A stretch of DNA of 64,000 bases from Leucaena leucocephala (Eukaryota; Streptophyta; Magnoliopsida; Fabales; Fabaceae): NCBI GenBank assembly GCA_037074615.1, contig CM073538.1, positions 22,593,068-22,657,067 on the forward strand, read 5' to 3'. The position numbers were made by a program, and so were the translations under genes. Below are positions 48,850-60,945 of the stretch, in pieces. Position 1 is the stretch's first letter. The number at the start of each line of letters is the position of its first letter. The notes under the pieces were generated by a model. The model made no database searches, was not told the origin of the DNA, and saw only the letters and a program-made list of their open reading frames with translations.

Positions 48850-49849
48850 AAAATCTAGAAGATGAATTTAGTCATTTTAATTTTGGCTGTGAAGCTGCCA
48901 ATTATTATAGTGAACAAAGTTTGTAATTTTCAAATCTAATATTTTATTTTAAAGTATATGATAAAATATAAGTTTCCAAATAAAAAGTTGATATTGAACT
49001 AACAATCTTCAGATGGACATAACAAATTTAATTTTTTATTTATAAAAAATAATATCAGTAAAAAATTGTTATCAGATTTTAAAAAATGAATTAAAATGTT
49101 ATCTAAATAATTGGAGAGCAATAATTGAACAGTCAAAAAGGATTCCTTACCCTTCTACTTTTATATAATATATTGATTAATTTGATAACAGTAAGACTAG
49201 TCCAGGACCATTTTTGTTTTCAAGAAAATGAATAATAATTTAGCGCAAATATTTTACTTCCGGGAGCTGTATCTTTCCCATCTTCATTCTTAAAATGACT
49301 TGACTAGGCGACTGAAATAAGTCCACCTGATCTGGAAGGTACAGTTCATTGGATAAGATAGAATACCAGGAAAGATTCGCCCACCCTGCTTTTTGATAGT
49401 CAAGTTGACCAAACACCCAAGATTCCACGTATATTCGAGGAAGAGGCAGTTTCTAATACTACCTTACCAATTCATGTTGGTTTAAGCTCATGTGTGTTTA
49501 CTACCGATCATTGAAAAATGGGTTAGAAACGAGAATACGCGTTCCTGAAAAGTAGTTACCCAAACACAAACATTAGGTAGAAAACAAATCAATTCTGGAA
49601 ATGGTACAATGAAACGAACCAAACCGTGTGGTAGGCGAGAAAGTGTTCTACTATTTACATAATTTTAGTGTCTCGATTTTAAAAATGCACTTATCAAAAA
49701 AATAATTTTTGAACAGTTTATAAAAAATAATTTTTAAAAAAAAGATTATAAAAAAAATAATTTTAAATAAATGAGTATTTGGATAGTTATTTCTAAAAAT
49801 ACTTTTATTATTGATAAATTATGAAAAAAGGTATGAGTATTAAATGAAG

Positions 49850-50015
49850 AGAGAGGAAAGAGTTTGTAAAAAAGAAAAGAGAGAGAAAGTATGAGGGAGA
49901 GGAGGGAGAGTATAAGAAAAAATAGGAGAGATAGTGTAATAAAAAGTTGGAGAGAGGAGAGATAGTATAAGAAAAAGTAAGAGAGAGGAGAGATAGTGTA
50001 AGAAAAATTAGGGGT
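49850..50015 (+). repeat. Purine-rich minisatellite
   Basis: Four or five imperfect units of about 33-40 bases carry GAGAGGAGAGATAGTGTAAG followed by AAAAAGTA. The array is embedded in AT-rich DNA. Confidence 0.7.
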
Positions 50016-51580
50016 AATATAGTAATTGGTTAGTTCATAAGTAATTTACTGTTCCATAAGCTACTCTAACTAATTTATCTAAAATCTTGATTTTAAACCA
50101 TAGTTTAGTCTAAAAGCTCATTTGAATAAATATAACTGTTTATTTTAAAATTTATTCAAACCTAAATTTTGAGTTAAACTTTAATTTTAAGCCATCCTAA
50201 TCTTATTATTGTTTTTATAAAACTTCTTAATTAATAATTATTTTTGATGTGTGGTCAATTTATCCCGTGATTTTGCCTGCGGACTCCCAAATGGCTAATT
50301 GCCTTTTTTAGGAAGGTAGAGGACCACGCCTACGTCACATTAAGAGCCTCAAGACATTCTCTATCTGTGAGGAAACTGAAAATAAGAGTTACATCACCCA
50401 TTAGAGAGGCTAACTCATTAAATATGAATGAGTTCGAATTGTAGGTTTGAACCCTCCTCATATAAATATAATCTTTTGCTTCTTTTTTATGAACTATATA
50501 TATATATATAGCCGAATTACCTAAATTAAAAATATATTTAGATAATTTTCAAATTATGATTTTTTAAAAAAATAATAGTTTAAAAAGACTGTTTAAACAT
50601 ATCGCAAAATTTAATAACTAATTATCTATATTAAAATTACAGTGTTTTATGAAATTAATTTTTTAATAACCTATTCTTATTAAAATTATTATTTTTCAGA
50701 AACTATTGCAAAAAAGCTAATCAAAATATACTCTAACAAATTAGTTAAAAATAATTATATACATATGTTCCCTATTGTGTCCAATGCATACTCTCTTGCA
50801 AGCTTCACTGTTATTTTATAATTATTATAGAAGATTGAAGTTAAAAATATGAAAATAATGTAAATAAAGAGTATAAAAATTAATTGTGTATTAAACTACA
50901 TCATTGCGAAATTCTTTTTAATAAGATTTAAATCGTATGAAAAAATTCCACTTAGTCATCTTTTTGTGAAAGACGTTTTACTTTAGTTAAAGGATTTGGA
51001 TCCCTCAATTGAATGATATGATCATCTGATTGAAATTTATTAATGAAAAAAAAAACAAGGACATTTATCCCACCATTGTTATATCACGATCAAATAGTTA
51101 ATGTCTTTCCATTCAGATCTAATTGAGGAAAATGATCCAAATCCCTAGGTAATCACTCTCTTTCTAGGTGGCCCTAAAATATATATATAAGAAAGCATCT
51201 CTCTCGAAACCCTTCCCCGTGTAAAAGAGGTGTGAAGCCCTCGCACACCTAAGCTGGGCCCCACCATATGATCGATCCACTCGTCCCCTTCAACGGCTCC
51301 CATTAGCCATCTCCAATTACTATTATACCCTCCCCTCCACATTATGACCTATACCCCTTAACCCTCAGTTCCTCACCTTATATATCTCCATCTCTAAGCT
51401 TGGACTTCGGGGCGAGAGCTCGCACTGAACACGGAACGATTCGTATCATGGTCTCCAACACTCCTCACACAAACCTATAATAACCAATCCCTTCTCCCTC
51501 TCTGCTTCCTGCAGCTTCGTTAATCTGATCGATTCTTCTATTGATTTTCTCAATTTCACTGAAACTTTCAAGGTCCTGAT

Positions 51581-52096
51581 ATGTCCCACATGGAGCCCGT
51601 TTTCGCCGGTGAAGACAGATCCAACACTCTCCTAGCCAACACGCGCTGCTGCTTCTGCCTCCCCTGTTTTGGTTCCCGCCCTTCTCCCACCGTCGGCCTC
51701 GCCTGGTGGGAGCGCGTACGAGCCACATCCTGGTCTCACTCCCGCGCGCATGCTTCTTCTGTTACCGATGATCGCTGGTGGTCTCGTGGCCTCAGAGCCT
51801 TCAAGAAGCTCCGTGAGTGGTCCGAGATCGTTGCCGGACCCAGGTGGAAGACCTTTATCCGGAGATTCAACAGGAACAGAAGTGTCGGCGGCTGCAAGCA
51901 CGGCAAGTACCAATACGACCCCTTGAGCTACGCCTTGAACTTCGACGAAGGCCCTAACGGCCAGAACAGCGATCCAGAACACAACGGCTACGACGGATAC
52001 CGTAATTTCTCCACTCGCTACGCCACCACGCCTGGTTCAGTCCCGTTGAAGTCAGTGGATGCAGCACCGGGTAAGGATGTTGCAGTATTCGCGTGA
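51581..52096 (+). CDS. Small plant-specific protein of unknown function
   Basis: Intronless, 171 residues, starting MSHMEPVFAGEDRSNTLLAN. Visible features: a Cys cluster (RCCFCLPCFG, residues 22-31) that could be lipidated or bind metal, tryptophan-rich basic segments (GLAWWERVRATSW and RWWSRGLRAFKKLREWSEIV), a basic patch KTFIRRFNRNR, and YDPLSYALNFDEG, a block I recall as conserved in a plant family sometimes filed as UCP031279. No catalytic motif is seen. GC content is clearly above its surroundings, as in many intronless plant genes. A TATA-like CTTATATATC lies about 200 bases upstream. Function is unknown; association with membranes is only a guess. Confidence 0.85.
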   Translation: MSHMEPVFAGEDRSNTLLANTRCCFCLPCFGSRPSPTVGLAWWERVRATSWSHSRAHASSVTDDRWWSRGLRAFKKLREWSEIVAGPRWKTFIRRFNRNRSVGGCKHGKYQYDPLSYALNFDEGPNGQNSDPEHNGYDGYRNFSTRYATTPGSVPLKSVDAAPGKDVAVFA

Positions 52097-54178
52097 AAAG
52101 TGGCGAAGTGCGCCGTGTAGGCTAAGATGCGCCAGCGAGGAAGGAGTGCGCTGGAAGAGGCCCATCGTGAGCTGTATTAGATGACAAGAAACACACCAGA
52201 GACGTTGATTACGCGAGGTTTACGCGCTGCTGTTATTGGTGGTTCGCTGGCCGCGTGGCGCGACTCAACTTTTTTTTGTTTTGGTTTCTTATGTTCGTAT
52301 AGTATATTTTTTTTCCCTGTGGATATTGTGTCTGTATATATAAAATAATAATTTTCTCTTCATGGTTGGTACTTGGTAACATAAACAATACAAACGACGG
52401 CGTGTTGATATTGAGATGAGTATACGCATGGGATAAAGGAAGATCTGGCTTGTTATACTCGATTCTCTCTTCTTGTTTTCTCATTGTTTTATTTATTTTA
52501 TCCCTGTGTTGGGTGGGCGGGGTTTGCTGTTATCAACTGCTAGAAAGATAATGTAAGCTTTAAGGAAAATGCACCGTGTATGACTGGATGTATATATTTT
52601 ATTCATGCTGCGCTGTCGTTTTTGTTGAACCGGTTCAGATGGGTATATTTGTCTTTTTGTATTAATCTCCTGATTAAATTTCTGATAATTGTTTTAGTGG
52701 AAATTGGGTATTAACCATTTTGGTGGGATTTGATAGGTTGGGCAGATGATGGGGCAATTTGAGGAGAATATAGAGTGGGCACGTCTGAGAATCCCCCTCA
52801 AGAGTGCGACTGGCATCTCGTCTTCTTGCACAAGATAAGAAGCACCTTGGGATACGAATACAATTCATGAGATCTTTAGGATGACAATGACCAAATAAGT
52901 AGAAAATGACTCTACCAATACTTATATAATTTTATTTAATTTTTAATTAGGTCTTAATATTTTTTTTAGTTATACCCATTTATCCATATACTTATAATCT
53001 GTTAATTTGTGAGTCTAACCGCGTTTAGGTGACTAATATATGAATTACATGATTCGTACTCAGTATACACATAGATTAAACCAAGCAAAAATAAATAAAA
53101 AGAATAAATGAAGATAACAAAATTAAAAATATCCTTATTTTTCTTCCCATCATCTATCCATTTCAATCTCTATTGAAGCAATGTTATATCTAAGACTCCA
53201 AATTTTAAAATTCAAGTCTTCAAATCAAAAACCCATTTTTATTTAGTAGCAATGTACATGTAATTTAATATTAATATATTATGAGCATAGGATCAATGTT
53301 CATAATCAAGAAAAGTATGAAGACCTAATAAAAAAACTATCAAGTGTTGATTAAAAATTAAGGAAAATTATCAAAACCGACACATTAATTTTCCTACAAG
53401 AGCTACATTATACCAATTTAAAAAAAAAGTAATACTCTTTAAATTTTTTATATAAGACTTAATTTATAGAAAAATTATACTATAAATTATGACTTATAAT
53501 AAGAATTAGAGAAATATTATTTTATCTCTACTGTTTACCTCTTTGACTATCTTTCCTTCTTTGACTAGCTTTCAATACCCCTTTTAACGTTTATTTTTAC
53601 CTGTATAGCTAGACAACATACGCCTTACTCAATCGTCTTCTCCAGATGAGTTGATAACTAACCAACCTAGTCTAGTCTGGTTGATGCACACCCTATTCAA
53701 CACGATCCACAACTTGAGGCTGCAATTATGTAAGGCCTAATAAAGTCAGCAGACATGTTGCATCTGCCCTTGCAACATGTACTGGTACATGGTGATGATG
53801 TCTTGTCTTCAATCCATATCTTAGCCATAAATGTTTAGCGACAAATATGACCTCATTACAAACATGACCTAATGGACTAAATAATACTAATACGCCCAGC
53901 AAAAATTTTACATGTCAACACCACTTGATGTCTTCTTCACTCCAAGGAACACGCGGAGGAAATTCTTCTCAACAAGAACATCAACCAGCAATACTAAGAC
54001 ATAAAATATACTCCGATCCTTAATATAATATTTAATTTATAATATAAATTACATAATGAACTATGTCTTATAATAAAGACCCAAGAAGTATATAACAAGT
54101 TATACTATTTACAAGTCATATATATAGTTCCAACTCCATGCAACATTGGGATTGATCTAATTTTCATTGAAATACCTG
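52097..54178. other. Spacer between convergent genes
   Basis: The two flanking genes point towards each other, so this contains both 3'-UTRs and AT-rich DNA. No further gene is seen. Confidence 0.6.
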
Positions 54179-57100
54179 CTATTCAACAACTGGAGTTTCC
54201 CTCAGTTTTTTTCCCTTCCTAGACTTTATATGCAATAAAATGTCCCCTAAGATCCATGGAAAACTCAGACAACTAGAGCTCTCCCGGTTATATGGAGGGT
54301 GATACGTGACATGATACCAAGCACTGGCCATTTGCATCTTTTCATGTGGTTGGCAACTACTTTCAAACCATTGTTTAGCTTCATGCTGCAAATTCTTCAC
54401 CGATAACAGAATCCGATCCTTCATATCTCCGTATCTCCTGTTATCACGCTGCAAATATGAAGCACGACCTCGCAAGTTACCAGTCAGAAACTCATCCTCA
54501 GTCTCTGCTCCATAGAAGTTCATTAAAGATTTCATTTTTTCAGCATACATATCTCTATGAAATTTTGCAACCTCAAGAAAGTCCTCAAAACCATCCACCT
54601 CAAGTTCATGATCACATCCTTCTGCTAGTTTCTCAGACGACCAATCAGAGTTGGATCTTTGTTGTGAGATCAATTCAACTATGGTTCGGTATAGTTTTCC
54701 CAGAGCCCCCTTCGAGATATACATTGGTTTGCCTACCCTTTCCATGAAATCAGGAAACTCCCTTGGTTTCAAGGCCCTTGGCATTTCAGCAGGAATTCCA
54801 GTCTTTGCAAAGTCAACAGCCATAGAGTGAAGCTCTGCCAACCCCAGACATTTTCTACTCATGGCCTTCTCAGCTTCACGGTCTGCATGAACCAGATGAG
54901 CTGTAGAGATAGCACCTAAAGTATCATTGATCATGTAATCAACAAAAAATTGTTGGATCTCCTGCCAAGACAAGAACAAATGAGAAACAAATTCAAATTT
55001 ATCAATATTAAGATAACGGTCATGTCCAAACTGAGCTGTGCCAAAAATTACCTTCAGTGTCACCTCGTGATCCAATACACGAGGCCTCCTTGAGCAGTCC
55101 ATTGGAGACACAGTTTTGCATGGGATGAGGCCTTTATCCCAGCTTATGAAATATAAATCACCATCAAGATCACCACCTGAGCATTCATTTGGATGTGGCC
55201 TGTAGTTCGAGAGACAAGTTTTCACTCAGAAGCAGCAATAAATCATAACTATTAAAAAACTACTATCACTAGTAAATTTCCACAAGACAATTTAGACAAT
55301 ATCTACTATATCTACTTAAAACAGATAGGGAACAGCAGAAATGGTATGGCTTTTTGGAAGATGACGATAACATCTAGCAAGTCAATGTAAAATCTTCTAT
55401 ACTTACCTAGGCCCTTTTTGCGGGAATACAAGACAATCTCTCAAACCGTTCTCCTCTAATTCCACATCATAGATAGCATCAAGGACTCTGATGTCTCCTG
55501 GGTGTAGACAAGGATTTTTTGTGACAACCACCTTGCCCACTATTACGCATGTGCTCTCGTCCACTTTCCTTAAGCTTTCATCTCCACGTTCAAGCTCAGA
55601 TTTTGTCATGTTTATGCGAACGTATACTTGGCCATAATTTAAAATACCAGTTTCATCCAAGCAGCCAATTAAAATCCGACCTTTAGGGACAAATATTCGG
55701 CACCTAATTTTCAAATCAGATAACTGGTGCTCATAATAAGCCCCGAGCATCATTGACAAGTAAGGTTCAATGCTTGGTTCATAACCTTGATGCAACATCT
55801 TCACTAGAATGTTTTTTGAATCAGCACCACTTAAACTCTCTAAAACATTCAAAGCTGCCTCTCTATTATTCAACATTTTTGCTAATAAAGACAGCTGATC
55901 CTGTTGCAAAGCCTCGAACACTTCATCTTCGACTCCTAAGGTGGACAAAAGGGTTATAATCTCTCGATTCAGAAAGCAAGGCATAGATTCACTCCATTTA
56001 GTGACATTAAGCATTGTGCTTTTGGATTCAAACTTAAGCATATTTTTGCGCAAGGATAACTTCCTGAAAGAATATTGATCGACAGCAATGACACCTTTGT
56101 ATCCACCATAACGAATTTGGAAGGCTGATGGAACATGGTTCAATTTACACTTCTCTGCCACTTGCTTGGCAAAAGATTGCGAAATTTTTCCAATACCATC
56201 AGAGAAACAATAGCTTGTACCATCATCAGAGGTGATTTCGATATCCGGAATCAACTCCACATCCCGCGTTGGAACTTCAAGAGTTTGCCTGGAAGAACTG
56301 AACAACTGACCCATCCTTGCCGCACATTTAGAGACACTGGGTATAACTTTGAAACTTCCCATCCATTCTCTAATATCATCTGCTGTCACATTATCATTAG
56401 AAGCAAACATCCAAACAGAACTTGACCTGAGTTGACTAGCTGAATAGGCCAGAAACTCAAATCTCTTAGCCCCAATTACAATCCCATCTTGAAGAATAGT
56501 CAATATCCGCTTATATATTTCAGTTTGAAAAGACTTTGAAAAGATGCCCTTTTGAATGCTAGTGGAGACTGCACCGGTTGGAAGCTTACTCCAATCCTCT
56601 TCAACAAAAGTAACTCTAATGAAGTCGGAAGCATATAATGCAAAATGCTTTACCACATAATTAGAGGTTTCAAGCTCAGGACCAAGACAATAAATCTTTG
56701 ATGGGGTAATCAAGGCTCTATGGCAACTCATGATGTTATTATCTGTCAACCTTTTGTGTGATGATGGCGGAATAGTTCTTTTTTTACACCTTAGTACATG
56801 TAATTGACTCTTCACATATTTTAGGGGTTCATAACATGTGGACTTTAGGTTGTGCAACTTCTGAAGAATTACAGCAGAAGTTTCTTCATTTAAGGTGCTG
56901 AACAAATCAATAAAATCATCATCTACTGAAGCAAAACTTATCTTCTGTGTATGAACAAGAGAATTGAGTTGAAAAATAATCTCATATGGTAACTTTGAAT
57001 GTGAACCACACTTTACAAGTGGAACTATTTCTGATGACGAACAGAATTCTTCTCCATCTTCCAGAATCAGATCATTTGAATTTTCTCTGTAGAGTGGGAA

Positions 57101-58399
57101 ACTTCGAAAAATATCTGCAGCTAATGGTTCTTCTTCAATGACCCAGCAAAATGATGTAGATTGTCCAACTGACTTCATGGGTGAGAAATCTGTTGTCCGT
57201 ACCCAAACAAATTCAAAATCCTCCTGACAAAAGTGGTACCTATCAGCCTTAAATTTTGAAGCTATATTTGGCCCAGCTTTTTTTTTATAGATCTTTGGTC
57301 CGTATTTGAGCTGCAATGAACAAATGTGGCAAGTAGTTTTATAAGAGGGTAAAACAAAGATTTAACTTTGCCTTAAGAAGGTAAGGAATGGTCAAATGGA
57401 GGAGCCAACAATGATAAAAGCCATAAGTTCTATTATACTACAGATTGCAACCATAAAACAAACGGGATAAGAAATTAGAAGTTGAATGGCTAGAAGTTTT
57501 TTAAATGCAGCCTTTTGGTCTTTTGTTGTTAATGTTACAAGTCACTGAAAACGCCAACACAACGATTATGCTGCAATCCTACTCCCCTGGATGTTATGAC
57601 CCAAAAAAATAAGAACTTGTAACCAAATTAGAACACCTGTAATTACTGACTATCGAACTAACTAAAACCCTAGAATCTTTGTCCTCTAGAAATAATCTGG
57701 CTATTGAAGAAAGACTTAATTAGAAATATTGGCACTTTCTGTGAGAATATGTCACAAGGTTAATGAATTCCAAGTAAATGGGAAAAAAGTGCTGGCATTA
57801 GTACATGGCTACAAAATTAGATTCATCTAGATACATGAAACAACAGCAGCAGTTTTAAAGCATACCTTCAGAAGTAGTGCATTCAGTTTTCCTTCCCCAA
57901 GACAATACCCATGTGTCTCCAATATATCCTGAAACATTATTTCCAGTTTGTAACACTCTTTCCCCTGCCACAACCAAAATTCAGCCCTCTCCCTCTCAGG
58001 CATGATCCATCCTCTCACATCTTCCCAGGATTCCAACACACTCATACAGTTCTCTTTAACCATAAAACCCGCATGTAAAACCCCATTGTCGACCCGGTTT
58101 CTTGCATTGGCGGGTCTGAAGATGATGTCGTCTGAGCTCTCAGAGATTTTGAGGCGGTGGGATTTGAAGACAAGGCGATCTTGAAGAGAAAGTGATTGAG
58201 CTTTCAATTTAGCGTCGAGGGTAGTGAACTGGACACGGCCGAAGCCCCGCGACTTCCAGTTCTGGCGCTCCGTAAATATTTCCAAGGCGAAGACTGAGCC
58301 AGGACCGGTTATGGACTCCAGAAATTCTAAGAGCTCTTTGGCTACGGCAGAGTGGGGTATGTTGGAGATTCGAACTGTGGGATTGTTTTGCAAACCCAT
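54179..58399 (-). CDS. RDR2: RNA-dependent RNA polymerase 2
   Basis: Four exons on the minus strand: 58399-57866, 57310-55407, 55199-55052 and 54961-54179, giving 1122 residues against 1133 in Arabidopsis RDR2. The N-terminal RRM-like domain opens at PTVRISNIPHSAVAKELLEF. The conserved catalytic core includes YCFSDGIGKIS, PSAFQIRYGGYKGVIAVD, a KGRILIGCLDE block, HPGDIRVLDA and the metal-binding DLDGD at residues about 823-827 inside ECSGGDLDGD. The C-terminus has NRRYGDMKDRI and SFPWILGDILL. RDR2 works with Pol IV in the nucleus to make double-stranded RNA that is diced into 24-nt siRNAs guiding DNA methylation. The start is the first ATG, six bases inside a longer open frame. The last intron is only 90 nt and stop-free in frame. 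No lesion is seen. Confidence 0.96.
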
Positions 58400-59928
58400 T
58401 GGCAATGGAGAGCGAGGAAACGGTTATGATAGAATCATACGAGTGTTCAGTCTCAGTCAGTACCAAATACGAACGGCTTTCATATACCGAGGAAGCCTGC
58501 GTCGACTCATGGAAAAGAAGAGACGATATGTCCTAAAAAAGCGAATAGATTTTTAGACGAAATGGAAAAAGTTTGGAAATTTCTGAGTTCCAAAAACACC
58601 CCAGTCACGAACAGAATTCCAACGCATGCTTTGAGTCACTTGGGCGAGTCAAGAGTTAAGAGGGGAGTGGATCGTCTAGGGTTAAGATAAAAACAAAACC
58701 CAAAAGAAGAAAGAAACATTTAAAAATAGCAAGACAAGTGAGGCGAGGGTGATGACCATTGCTCATTTGCTTCACACGCTTTTATTTTGGTGGCCAATTT
58801 GGTTCATCCATAAACAGGCCATGAGAAAAGGGCTAGGGTTTTTTCCCCAAAGATAATAAAAGTTTAGCTGCTGAGACGAGCAACTTTATTAATTATACCT
58901 TAAAAAACAAAAAAAAAATGCCTCACAACTTTTAACCTAAACATTTAAGAGTTTTTTTTATAATTTTAAACGGAAGGAGTTTTTTTGGGGTTAAAGAAGA
59001 AAAGTTAAATTTCATAGAACGTGATGACTTGTCACCGTACCTAAAAACCTTTTTACTTCTGGAGATGCTGGGACGAGCTTTCTTGATGATTAGGAATTGA
59101 GGAAAATATAGTCAAATTGAAATTCTATTTTATATTTTTCTAGTTATTTCTATCATTTTTCTCAACTTACCCTTTTCAAATCTACTAATTCATAACTGAT
59201 AAATGCGTAACTACGTCTTAAACATTAAAAATAATATATTTTCTTATCTAGGAATTAGACTTCCTAGGAGCTGATTAATTGAATAATTGAACCATGCAAG
59301 TTCTTTAGAGTTAAAAGCCATCACAAAAGAGGGAGGGAGGAGTAATCACTCTCTTTAATACTGTTTTTTTTTATATTAATTAAGTGAGTTAATTAATTAA
59401 ATTAATTAATATGATATATTTTTTATAAAATATTTTAATTAATTTTTTAATTTTTCTCTCTTCCACTTAATTATTATTAATATAGTATCAATATCGATAA
59501 TATCATAAAAAAATTGATAATTATTCAAAATATTTCTTATATTAATAATTAATATCAACGTTTAATAGGGGAAATATTTTACATATTTCTTTTATACTAT
59601 TTAGAATAAATAACAACTCAAAAGTATTTTCAAGATTATACCTACTATTTTGCATGAAACCCAATGGAAAAAAATATTGCATAGAATTGACAACAAACAG
59701 CATTGTTCATGGCAATGATCTATTGTGCTGTGTTCTGAAATTTGCATTATAATTTTGACGGGATTTTGTCCAAAGCGACTGCTTATAATTCTGCAGTTAT
59801 ATTTTCCCACAATTCATATGATTTCAGAAATAATATGAAGAAGAACAAACCATACGTAAAACCAAATTTTATTGTCGTGGACTTGTGAATAGAAAAAACT
59901 TCACCTTCACTCTGAACTGAAAACCTAC
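58400..59928. other. Spacer between RDR2 and the ATL gene
   Basis: Contains the RDR2 promoter and leader, then AT-rich DNA and the 3'-UTR of the ATL gene. No gene is seen. Confidence 0.6.
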
Positions 59929-60945
59929 TTACAGTAACCAAGGTAAAGCAGCAGCATCAGAAGAGCTTCGAAACTTGCTCTTGTTGGACCAAAGCCATAT
60001 CTTTGACACCGAGAAGCTCTCACCTCTAATTCTCTCTCTTATCTTCTTACCCTCCACAGCTTCATCCTCATTCTCTGAAACGTCAGAAAGAACCACTTGC
60101 AGATTTGAACCACTCACCACATACTGATACGAACCCATGGAGAAACATCTCCTTCCATCCATATTACAACTACTACCCTCTTCTTCTCCAACCTCTAATT
60201 CTCCTCCGTCAATGTTTCTGAACTTCCCAAGCCTCACAGAAAGAACCCTTCTTTCAGTAATTCTCTCAGTATCTGATGAACACCCATTGACATTCTCTTC
60301 ATCTCCTTTGAATCTGTTCAAAACCCATGAATTATGATTGTTGAATAATGGATTTTCCATGGAAAAATTGGAACTTGATGAGATTGTCGCTCTGCAAAGA
60401 GGGCATGTACAGTTTGAGAGAAGCCACGTGTCAAGACAAGTGATGTGGAAAGCATGGCCACACATTGGCAACAATCTCAGCTTGTCATGCTCCGAGAAAT
60501 CACAGAGACACACAGCACAGTCAAAGGGTTCTTTCAAACCTAAGACATCTTCGTAGTAAAAAACAGGAAGAGCATCTATAAGAGACTGTTCTAATCCTGA
60601 ATCATGTAAGCGAAAGAGATGATGAAGCTGCCTTTGAAAAGCACGAGAGCGCGTGGATTCTGGAAATCTATTGGAATGAGATAGAGGTGAAGATGCTGAT
60701 GGAGTTTTCATTAGAAGCCAGAGAACCAAATGAACGATGCCATAGACGAAGAAGATGACTGCTAGAACAATTATTACTAATAGAATAAGTGGGCTGATTT
60801 TGCTTACTGTTGATGAAGGAGATTGTTCTTCTTTCTCATTTATAGTAATGTAATAAGGAGCTTGGAATGAAGGGAAAGGCGATTCAGGGGATGAGTACTT
60901 CAAGCTATCACCTATTTGCTGAGTCTTATGTGGAACGCTGGGCAT
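59929..60945 (-). CDS. RING-H2 E3 ubiquitin ligase of the ATL family
   Basis: A single coding exon of 338 residues. Order: a Ser/Pro-rich N-terminus; one long membrane span at about residues 51-79 (LILLVIIVLAVIFFVYGIVH); the family's GLD-like region (DALPVFYYEDV, 124-134); and the RING-H2 domain at 143-184 with the pattern CAVCLCDF ... MCGHAFHITCLDTWL ... CPLC, all eight ligands present. The Ser-rich tail includes DGRRCFSMGSYQYV, a block I associate with ATL46/47-type proteins. ATL proteins sit in endomembranes or the plasma membrane and transfer ubiquitin with E2s; the substrate is unknown. A donor-like GTAAGATGG at 61099 and an acceptor-like AAGAATATAG near 60960 suggest a 5'-UTR intron. 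Confidence 0.93.
   Translation of the reverse strand: MPSVPHKTQQIGDSLKYSSPESPFPSFQAPYYITINEKEEQSPSSTVSKISPLILLVIIVLAVIFFVYGIVHLVLWLLMKTPSASSPLSHSNRFPESTRSRAFQRQLHHLFRLHDSGLEQSLIDALPVFYYEDVLGLKEPFDCAVCLCDFSEHDKLRLLPMCGHAFHITCLDTWLLSNCTCPLCRATISSSSNFSMENPLFNNHNSWVLNRFKGDEENVNGCSSDTERITERRVLSVRLGKFRNIDGGELEVGEEEGSSCNMDGRRCFSMGSYQYVVSGSNLQVVLSDVSENEDEAVEGKKIRERIRGESFSVSKIWLWSNKSKFRSSSDAAALPWLL

Larger units (their letters stand above)
47131..51580. other. 4.4-kb spacer
   Basis: Contains the NFD2 3'-UTR, the young SINE at 48664-48849, a purine-rich minisatellite at about 49850-50015, a possible tRNA-like SINE head near 50405-50455 (GGTTTGAACCCTC), and the promoter of the next gene, with a TATA box near 51377. 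No other gene is supported. Confidence 0.6.

Noticed and set aside
54962..55051. Treating the stretch as normal coding sequence of RDR2
   Set aside because: It has GT-AG ends and the family has no residues at this place; it is better read as a short intron.
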